Assembly: GCA_021773175.1 (NCBI GenBank) | Contig: JAJFKO010000046.1 | Location: 1-64,000, forward strand | Length of the DNA stretch: 64,000 bases | Reading direction: 5' to 3' | Source: Gammaproteobacteria bacterium | Lineage (GTDB): Bacteria > Pseudomonadota > Gammaproteobacteria > JAJFKO01 | Part shown: positions 57,818 to 64,000 of the stretch, piece by piece | Numbering within the stretch: the stretch's first letter is position 1 | How the letters are laid out: each line of letters opens with the position of its first letter | The notes under the pieces: model-generated | What the model saw: only the letters and a program-made list of their open reading frames with translations | What the model was told of the DNA's origin: nothing | Database searches by the model: none | Translations under genes and position numbers: made by a program

Positions 57818-57846
57818 ATTATACATATATTATTGATGTTTGAAAA
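57818..57846 (-). promoter_or_regulatory. Sigma70 promoter of the 1856-residue gene
   Basis: On the minus strand TTTTCA (57846-57841) is followed by a 17-nt spacer and a perfect TATAAT (57823-57818). The expected start is about 50 nt upstream of the ATG at 57762. Confidence 0.6.
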
Positions 57847-58049
57847 CGTCTAACTTTGATATTCACCCCAAATATCCAAATAAATTTCCCTAAAAATCGT
57901 TTTATAACGACTATATTTTGACAGGTTGTCGTTCACTTGGCTTATCTAATAAGACATCTACAGAGAATTCGTTGAAAACCACACAGCAAACAAACGCTGA
58001 TAACAACGTTTTTTATCAGCAAAAACAATCGCTTACAACGAAACCTCAC

Positions 58050-58078
58050 TTGACAATACTGACTTGTTCATCTATTAA
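58050..58078 (+). promoter_or_regulatory. Sigma70 promoter of the secreted-protein gene
   Basis: A perfect -35 TTGACA (58050-58055), a 17-nt spacer and TATTAA (58073-58078) lie about 50 bp before the ATG at 58129. The rest of the 57763-58128 gap shows no gene. Confidence 0.6.
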
Positions 58079-58128
58079 TGGTAAATCTTCAGACAGATTT
58101 TTTTTACATTTCGATAAAGGAAAGCACT

Positions 58129-58689
58129 ATGAACACAATAAATAAAATATTAATAGTCATCACCATCAGTCTTAGCCTATTTTTTGGTATCAGCTATGCG
58201 AGTCAAAACAGTTCGACATTACAAAAGAAATCTTTGCAGCCGACACAAGCTAATAAAAATGCAAAACTTCTTTTTGTTTTATCAGCCAAACATGCACACA
58301 TCACTAAAAGTACTAATGGTATTGGCCAATACAAATTAACATTAACAGGCGTAAATCATCGAGTCATTTCTTTTACTGATCGACCTATGCGAGTAACCAG
58401 TAAAGTCAAAACAAAAAGATTTATTCAAGCTTGGACTAATGGTGATTTTAAAACAAACCCACCGAATGCTGTCATGCAAGCGATTCAAGTTAAAAATATG
58501 CATAAAGTGAAATCCACTAACTTCGCAGTAGAGTTACAAAATCCAAAATATGATGTATCAACTAATACTTTGACTTTTGATGTTACATCTCTAAAGGGCG
58601 AGAAGTCATTACTGCCTCGAGTTGCAAAATCGGATTATGTTGCACTATTTGTTGATGCATATGGCTGCACAGGTCTTAGTTGCTGGTAA
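58129..58689 (+). CDS. Secreted protein of unknown function
   Basis: 186 residues. I chose ATG 58129 (AAAGGAAAG upstream) because the signal peptide MNTINKILIVITISLSLFFG..SYA begins there. The mature part is beta-rich, with HRVISFTDRPMRV, FIQAWTNGDF and a NPPNAVMQAI motif. These recall an uncharacterised secreted family with the order TDRP..W..NPPNA, seen in many bacteria (from memory, unverified). The C-terminus has two cysteines (YGCTGLSCW). Confidence 0.75.
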   Translation: MNTINKILIVITISLSLFFGISYASQNSSTLQKKSLQPTQANKNAKLLFVLSAKHAHITKSTNGIGQYKLTLTGVNHRVISFTDRPMRVTSKVKTKRFIQAWTNGDFKTNPPNAVMQAIQVKNMHKVKSTNFAVELQNPKYDVSTNTLTFDVTSLKGEKSLLPRVAKSDYVALFVDAYGCTGLSCW

Positions 58690-58724
58690 GACCTCGTTTA
58701 TTAAATTTTTATAGCTTTTAAAGG

Positions 58725-58760
58725 AATAAGGGTTATGTCAACGCATAACCCTTATTTTTT
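58725..58760 (+). terminator. Strong intrinsic terminator directly before the next gene's ribosome binding site
   Basis: AATAAGGGTTATG (58725-58737) and CATAACCCTTATT (58744-58756) form a perfect 13-bp stem with a 6-nt loop and a T-run to 58760. The GGAG of the following gene starts at 58761. Because no promoter fits between hairpin and start codon, the hairpin may act as an attenuator for the downstream giant gene. Confidence 0.85.
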
Positions 58761-58772
58761 GGAGAAAAAAAA

Positions 58773-61700
58773 GTGTCAAGATTTTTAAAACATCAAACTG
58801 GCGTTATTGCTGTAGATGAAATTGCAGAGATTAAGTCTAACTTAAGTGCTCTGAATACAGCGCTCTGTCGATTTTATTCTCTCCCCGTTACAGAACGAAA
58901 GCCGCAAGAGTTAGCCACACTGCTAGGCAAGCTATTTGTGTTCTGGGAACAGCTAATCGATGCTCCAAAACAGTATGTCAAAAGATTTAAACCTATAACA
59001 ATGACTTTACGCATACTTTTTGACACCCATTGCCACTTACTAAATAACTTTGAAGATTTGCACAGCCTAAACCCTTATCTTGCAGCAATGCTAAAAGTCT
59101 TCTTTGATAATATTGGAGCTGTAATTCGAGGTGACTATCAATATAGCGATAATCTGTTTGATCATTTCTCTTTCCTGGTTGCCACTGATGTCGCTGCAAT
59201 TCTAGCAACACAAAGCCAACAACTAAGCTCTATCGTTGATACGTTTTTATATTTGCCTAGCCTCTCACTTAGTAAGATTAAAAGTGGTCTTAATGACTTA
59301 CTTATGGATAGTGATACCAGCACCGATGCAGTGTCGATGCTCGTTTTGCTTGATAATTTTTTGCGACATATCAACACCATGGCTGTTGAGAAGCAACGTT
59401 ATAATATCGAAGCTATAAAAGCCATCAGTCAGCTTATTAGTGATAATTTATCAAGAATTATTAATTCTTTAAAAGAAAAGTTCGATTCTACGCATTACCA
59501 ACAAATTGAAACTTTATTGGTAACAATACAAGGCGTAGTTTCATCACTAGAGGCAGCACCTGACACAACAGAAATGATTTTTGAAGATCATGAGACTCTA
59601 ATAGCAGTTATTGATGCTAATACCAATGCAATGAACTTACCACCAGCCTCAGGCGAACTTATAGAGGCTTGTGATGCTGCAGACTTCCCAGTAAGCACAA
59701 GTATCCATCCAGAAGAAAACACGCATTTATTCCAATTATTCATGAAAATAGTACTGCAATGTCACACGGTGATTATGTACAGCGATTCAAGCAAAGAAGA
59801 ACCCGCACAGGTCTCTCCAGAAAATTATAATTTACTAAAAGAACTCTTATATTTTTTACAAACGCATATTCATTATTATCGACAATACATTCAACAATGT
59901 TCGCGCGTTTACGATAATAGGTTAACACCTAGTTTATATAGAAACCTAGAGAAGGTTTTAAGCTTTTTAGAGCAAGCTAGCCTTGATGAAATGTTTACTT
60001 GCAGATATTCAGAAGGACAAGTTTCTGTTATAAACGTATATCTCCAACTTGCGAAAATAATTCATTCTGCTGCTACCGCAATTCAACGTCAAATTAAATA
60101 TAAACAACAAGTGGTTGGCGATACGGCACCTTTATTAGGTGAAAACTCCACATTACTAGAACAGGTGCGTTTATTGGAAGGAGATATTTACAGAGATTTC
60201 AGTGGAACTAAAGCTTATGCTCAAAATGCGGCTATAGCTTTTCATCGAGATCCTGGCGTTGCAACTCACCTAAAAGTTATGAGAAAAGCATCTGAACTGA
60301 ACAGCTTATTTTTCAACAGTGTTTATCCTTACGTCAATGGTTTGATGCCACTTGTCTATCAACGAATTTCAACTAATGCAGTTCGCGTTGCTTATCAAAC
60401 CACAACACCACCAACACAAGCGCTGAGAGCTATCATTGACAGTGCCGGCGGTGTATTTTTCCTAAGTACATTTCTCGCGACTTACGCTCAAAATAATAAA
60501 GCTTTGCTTGATGAATTGCGTCGTCTCATTGAGGCAAGTATCGATGATAAGTATACTAAAAAAACACTTGTCGATCTTATTTCTACTCTTGATATGCTAC
60601 TAGTGGCTTTGCATAAAGGAATCAATACAACGGTTGTTGTTGCTGTTCTTTACACTGCATTAATGGATAACATTAGCGCCATCTATGAGCTTATAAACAA
60701 AGCCACAGGAGCAACATTAAATGACTCAGAAACAATATCCGTATTAATTGGTGTGGTACCTATTGCTTTCTTAGCTTTTGCATTTTTAAAAATTAATTTC
60801 ATCGACATTCCAAAGTCAGCTGAGCGCGCACAAACTTGGCAAACAGAACACTTCAGCTATTTGCCTGAAGAACTTCAAGATGTCTGGCATAAGTTTTGGC
60901 AAATGATTTATAATGTTTCTACAACAAAAAAAGGGCGAATGACAAGACCGGTTGCTGCTTTATTGCAAGATTTTCTACGCCATATCCTTTATACATTTTT
61001 GTTTACATTCCCTGCCTTAGCTGTCAAAGATTTCGTTAATCTGTTTGTTTCCATGTCTTATTCAACTGAAAAATTGATTACTTTAGCAATATACGCAGTC
61101 GCTTTTGTTATGCCAACAACGCCAGTGAACGTGGTAATGGCTACACTACGTTCTGATGGCATAATACCGAGATTAATAGATGTTTTACAAAGTATGATGC
61201 TTGATAAAGCTGCATTGCAGAGAGCTCGTCACCAGCATGACTCAATTGATCGTACACTTAGCATATATAATTTTACTGCAGCTAGAATTTCACGACTGCG
61301 TCAACAATTTAATTTGCCACCTATTGATGGTAAAGCAGTGGAAACAGCAGTTGTTGATATGTTAGGACAATCTTTGCCTGCATTGTTATTAGATACAGGT
61401 AATTTGATTAATGTAGTTAATTTTATGTTGATGCTTTATTTCAAAAATCAATTAACTTTTGAAGATGCCTATTATAACTTGCCATTCCTCTTTGCTGCAA
61501 TTTCACTACCTTTTGCAGCCAGACTACTGCTATGGACTCTGCGTATGACAACTACTTGCCTTATAAGTCGTGCAGAACAAAGTCCGGCATTACATGAAGG
61601 ACATTCTTCAATAGATAATTGCGGTAGTAATAGACTTGACGCTGATACTTTTGAAAGTAATAAAAGTTATGAGCCTGGCTCGACAGAACTATCACGAGTT

Positions 61701-61853
61701 GAACGTTGGCAGCAAGATCAAACAGCTGGTGCTACAGAACTCGTTCCAACCTTAGCGCGTACCAATATTTCCGCAGCTCGAAAGCGAGCTTATCGCAAAA
61801 AGCCTCACCGAACTTCTACAACGCCAGCATTCCGAGAGACGCTCCGCTTTTAG
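58773..61853 (+). CDS. Large membrane-associated protein, unknown function (effector-like)
   Basis: 1026 residues, not recognised. The start is GTG 58773 with GGAG eight bases upstream. Residues 1-640 are helical and soluble-looking. Hydrophobic segments follow at about 652-676 (VLIGVVPIAFLAFAFLKI), 736-757, 767-790 (LAIYAVAFVMPTTPVNVVMA), 877-892 and 902-925 (FLFAAISLPFAARLLLW). The last 100 residues are polar and end in a basic stretch (ISAARKRAYRKKPHRTS). No signal peptide. It could insert into membranes through its C-terminal half. Confidence 0.75.
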   Translation: MSRFLKHQTGVIAVDEIAEIKSNLSALNTALCRFYSLPVTERKPQELATLLGKLFVFWEQLIDAPKQYVKRFKPITMTLRILFDTHCHLLNNFEDLHSLNPYLAAMLKVFFDNIGAVIRGDYQYSDNLFDHFSFLVATDVAAILATQSQQLSSIVDTFLYLPSLSLSKIKSGLNDLLMDSDTSTDAVSMLVLLDNFLRHINTMAVEKQRYNIEAIKAISQLISDNLSRIINSLKEKFDSTHYQQIETLLVTIQGVVSSLEAAPDTTEMIFEDHETLIAVIDANTNAMNLPPASGELIEACDAADFPVSTSIHPEENTHLFQLFMKIVLQCHTVIMYSDSSKEEPAQVSPENYNLLKELLYFLQTHIHYYRQYIQQCSRVYDNRLTPSLYRNLEKVLSFLEQASLDEMFTCRYSEGQVSVINVYLQLAKIIHSAATAIQRQIKYKQQVVGDTAPLLGENSTLLEQVRLLEGDIYRDFSGTKAYAQNAAIAFHRDPGVATHLKVMRKASELNSLFFNSVYPYVNGLMPLVYQRISTNAVRVAYQTTTPPTQALRAIIDSAGGVFFLSTFLATYAQNNKALLDELRRLIEASIDDKYTKKTLVDLISTLDMLLVALHKGINTTVVVAVLYTALMDNISAIYELINKATGATLNDSETISVLIGVVPIAFLAFAFLKINFIDIPKSAERAQTWQTEHFSYLPEELQDVWHKFWQMIYNVSTTKKGRMTRPVAALLQDFLRHILYTFLFTFPALAVKDFVNLFVSMSYSTEKLITLAIYAVAFVMPTTPVNVVMATLRSDGIIPRLIDVLQSMMLDKAALQRARHQHDSIDRTLSIYNFTAARISRLRQQFNLPPIDGKAVETAVVDMLGQSLPALLLDTGNLINVVNFMLMLYFKNQLTFEDAYYNLPFLFAAISLPFAARLLLWTLRMTTTCLISRAEQSPALHEGHSSIDNCGSNRLDADTFESNKSYEPGSTELSRVERWQQDQTAGATELVPTLARTNISAARKRAYRKKPHRTSTTPAFRETLRF

Positions 61854-61974
61854 CAAGCCATTAATACATTCACCGGCTTACACCAGAGACAATATTTCTT
61901 GATATCCCGAGCAAAAAGTGGTAATTTTGCGGACAATGCTTATTGACGTCAACAACAATCAAAAGGGGATAAAT

Positions 61975-63918
61975 ATGGCTGGTGGATATGGTTTAAGTCA
62001 AGATAATGGATTTGCCGCACGAGCAACGCCAGCATACTCATTAAATGTCTTTGGTGATCAGTTTGATGTGAACCCAGCAGCAAGCGCTCTATCCGCTCCA
62101 AATGCTATTTACCTAGACCCAATCACGGCTTTCACAGTTGTTAGAGACGGTACTACAGACAGTGAAATTGGTCAGTATAACGTAGGAATTACTGCACCAA
62201 CACTTTCTGGCGGCATAACACGTGATGCTGGTGCCGCAGCACCTAATAAATTCATATCGATGGGTACCAATAGTGCTGTCCTTATTCAGCAAAGTGGCAC
62301 AACATCTCCTGTTGCTCTGCAAGCTGAATACTGGGATCCATCGGTTGGCAGTTTTCCCGCTGATGCCGGCACCTTTACGTATTTAGTCAGTCTTGTTGAT
62401 GGTGCTGAAGGCGCGGAACAGGGTGCTGATGCCAATCATGCAACAGTTTTATTTTTTGATGAAGATGGTGGTAATCGCACAACTAAAGCAATAACAGTTG
62501 ACTTTACCAATAAAAATAGTCCTGTACTCGTCGGTGGTTCTGAAGTTGTCCTTGATAACCTCTGTAATAATTCTACTGATTCTGCAGCTCTCGCAGCGCA
62601 GTCAACTGCAAAAACCAGTGCAACTAAATTTACCCGAATCTGGTCTGAAGGTGATTGTGCAGACTCTATTCCAAGAACTGTACGTATTCAAAATTATGAT
62701 GTTGCTACGACAGGTGCTGCCCTTGTCGTTCGAGGTACAGAAACAACTCTTAGTCCTTTAAATGCTGGTTTTTCTATGCAAAGACCAAGCATTGCAGCGG
62801 TAAATGGTAGTTCAGATGATAGTATTGTCATTGTTTCTCATGAAGTATCCCCATCAGGAAATAGTACTGAAGTTGTTGCGCAGCGCTTAACGCGTAACGG
62901 TAGTGATACTTATGTTGTTAGTGGCCTCCCCGTCTCACTTGGGTCGGTGATGGATCTTGCGGGTAATGGAACTAGCATAGATCCACTTAGTACCCATGTT
63001 ACACCGATGGCAGATGGCCAGTTACTAGTAACGATGGCATTAAACAATGTGACAGATGGTTCAGTTATACAAAGAAAAATTGATGCAAGAAATGCGGCTG
63101 GCCTAGAACTTGCTCCTGAAGTATTGCAAGTAGCTAGTAGCACTAATCAAGTAAACCAAGTTAATGTTGCAGCTTCAACAAATGGAATGCAGGCATTAGT
63201 TTCTTGGACAGACAATGCAGCAACAACTGTTGTAAAAGGTCAACAGGTACAAGTGCAAGAAGTTGTTACTGGTTCATCATCATCAAGCACAACTGGCTTA
63301 GTAGATGTTGGCGCAGCTGGTTCCGTTAGACCACATGAAGCTTACCAGCTCCTTTTAGGTTATCTTGCAACCCCTAACAATGTGCAAGCAGCAATGCAAA
63401 GCCTTTATAGCGCTGTTGTAAATATTTTTGCTGACATCAATAATTACTTAGTAAGTAATGCTGCAGCTGTATTAGCAAATATCCAAGCAGAAGCTTTCGC
63501 AAATCTTTTTGCTTTAATGCAATCAAATACTGTGACGGTTAATGAGGTAACAACTTTAGAAAAGAAGACTTTAAAGAAAGTTGATATTTGGCTACATCAT
63601 CCAAATTACCGCGTTCAAGCAGAATCTCTTGATGCTGCTGCAGCGTGGAACGACAGAAACCCTAAGCGAACAACAAAAGGTTATTACCGTGGTATAGGCC
63701 CAATGCCAAGTAAAGACGTTGCAGCAGAACTACCTGATCTTACTGAGTTGGCTGGATATGTTGGCGGTAAAGTTTGGGGAATGACAAAAAGTGCAGCAAG
63801 GACACTAACGTCTTTTTCTATGCTTGGATGCCCTGCTCCAGAATCAGGTCCTGATGCGCTTATTGACCGACCTTCAGCAGGTGCAGCTGCAGCAGTGAAA
63901 CCACAACAAAGTCGTTAA
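61975..63918 (+). CDS. Beta-rich protein with helical C-terminus, unknown function
   Basis: 647 residues from ATG 61975 (AAAAGGGG upstream); an in-frame codon at 61918 lacks such a site. No signal peptide. Residues 1-440 are rich in Thr, Ser, Val, Ala, Gly and Asp, with repeated short strands such as GQYNVGITAPTLSGG, DSIVIVSHEVSPSGNS and MQALVSWTDNAATTV. These suggest a beta-propeller or a repetitive beta structure. Residues about 460-560 are helical (AMQSLYSAVVNIFADINNYL). The tail is Ala/Pro-rich. It follows the 1026-residue gene on the same strand; the two may work together. Confidence 0.7.
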   Translation: MAGGYGLSQDNGFAARATPAYSLNVFGDQFDVNPAASALSAPNAIYLDPITAFTVVRDGTTDSEIGQYNVGITAPTLSGGITRDAGAAAPNKFISMGTNSAVLIQQSGTTSPVALQAEYWDPSVGSFPADAGTFTYLVSLVDGAEGAEQGADANHATVLFFDEDGGNRTTKAITVDFTNKNSPVLVGGSEVVLDNLCNNSTDSAALAAQSTAKTSATKFTRIWSEGDCADSIPRTVRIQNYDVATTGAALVVRGTETTLSPLNAGFSMQRPSIAAVNGSSDDSIVIVSHEVSPSGNSTEVVAQRLTRNGSDTYVVSGLPVSLGSVMDLAGNGTSIDPLSTHVTPMADGQLLVTMALNNVTDGSVIQRKIDARNAAGLELAPEVLQVASSTNQVNQVNVAASTNGMQALVSWTDNAATTVVKGQQVQVQEVVTGSSSSSTTGLVDVGAAGSVRPHEAYQLLLGYLATPNNVQAAMQSLYSAVVNIFADINNYLVSNAAAVLANIQAEAFANLFALMQSNTVTVNEVTTLEKKTLKKVDIWLHHPNYRVQAESLDAAAAWNDRNPKRTTKGYYRGIGPMPSKDVAAELPDLTELAGYVGGKVWGMTKSAARTLTSFSMLGCPAPESGPDALIDRPSAGAAAAVKPQQSR

Positions 63919-63926
63919 GCTATAAA

Positions 63927-63960
63927 CTAATAGTGAGCTGACGAAACAGCTCACTATTAG
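63927..63960 (+). terminator. Terminator-like hairpin
   Basis: CTAATAGTGAGCTG and CAGCTCACTATTAG form a perfect 14-bp stem with a 6-nt loop, 9 bp after the stop of the 647-residue gene. No T-tract follows on this strand, so termination efficiency is uncertain. Confidence 0.6.
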
Positions 63961-64000
63961 AAAATAAAGTCTGTTGCTTCTAATTGTGTTGAGTCAACAC

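Overview
The window looks like an AT-rich gammaproteobacterial chromosome segment. The best guess is an intracellular or host-associated member of the Legionellales (Coxiella/Legionella/Berkiella-like). The inference rests on four things: a canonical gammaproteobacterial rpsB-to-rnhB superoperon and tRNA-tuf operon; isopentenyl diphosphate made by the mevalonate pathway instead of the DXP pathway, as in Legionella and Coxiella; a pyrophosphate-type phosphofructokinase; and six very large proteins without recognisable housekeeping function, one with a eukaryotic-type kinase domain, of the kind Legionellales send out as effectors. The genus cannot be fixed from the sequence alone.

Region 1 (1-14.2 kb). 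On the minus strand lie tRNA-Tyr, tRNA-Gly, tRNA-Thr and the start of tuf behind a strong promoter. Upstream of them is the envelope/translation superoperon rpsB-tsf-pyrH-frr-uppS-cdsA // bamA-skp // lpxD-fabZ-lpxA-lpxB-rnhB. Two genes normally found here are missing: dxr (between frr and uppS) and rseP (between cdsA and bamA). The rseP position holds only stacked inverted repeats. The gene map is divergent from rpsB.

Region 2 (14.2-25.3 kb). A 1274-residue leucine-rich helical protein runs tail-to-tail into map. It is followed by an MFS transporter, a small cysteine-rich secreted protein, the minus-strand row gcdH, sppA-like, lytic transglycosylase-like lipoprotein, perM and hda, and a minus-strand 6S RNA gene divergent from hmgR.

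Region 3 (25.3-35.7 kb). The mevalonate genes mvaA and mvaK2 are separated from mvaD and mvaK1 by an opposite-strand block. That block holds a tandem-cupredoxin membrane protein, a P1B-type copper ATPase homologue that has lost its phosphorylation and nucleotide-binding machinery, and two broken genes (a frameshifted secreted protein and a lysS 3' remnant). Downstream are a POT-family transporter lacking the usual TM1 proton motif, a macrodomain protein and rsmJ.

Region 4 (35.8-64 kb). Giant proteins alternate with metabolic genes: a 1780-residue coiled-coil protein, an 1156-residue kinase-like protein, glycerate kinase, a 177-bp MITE-like element with 22-bp inverted ends and ATTAT duplications, PPi-phosphofructokinase, an Rpn-family nuclease, guaB-guaA, an 1856-residue protein with internal modules, a secreted protein, a 1026-residue membrane-associated protein and a 647-residue beta-rich protein. 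The giant genes together cover about 23 kb, over a third of the window. The most unusual system seen is the catalytically dead copper-ATPase homologue translationally coupled to a tandem-cupredoxin protein.
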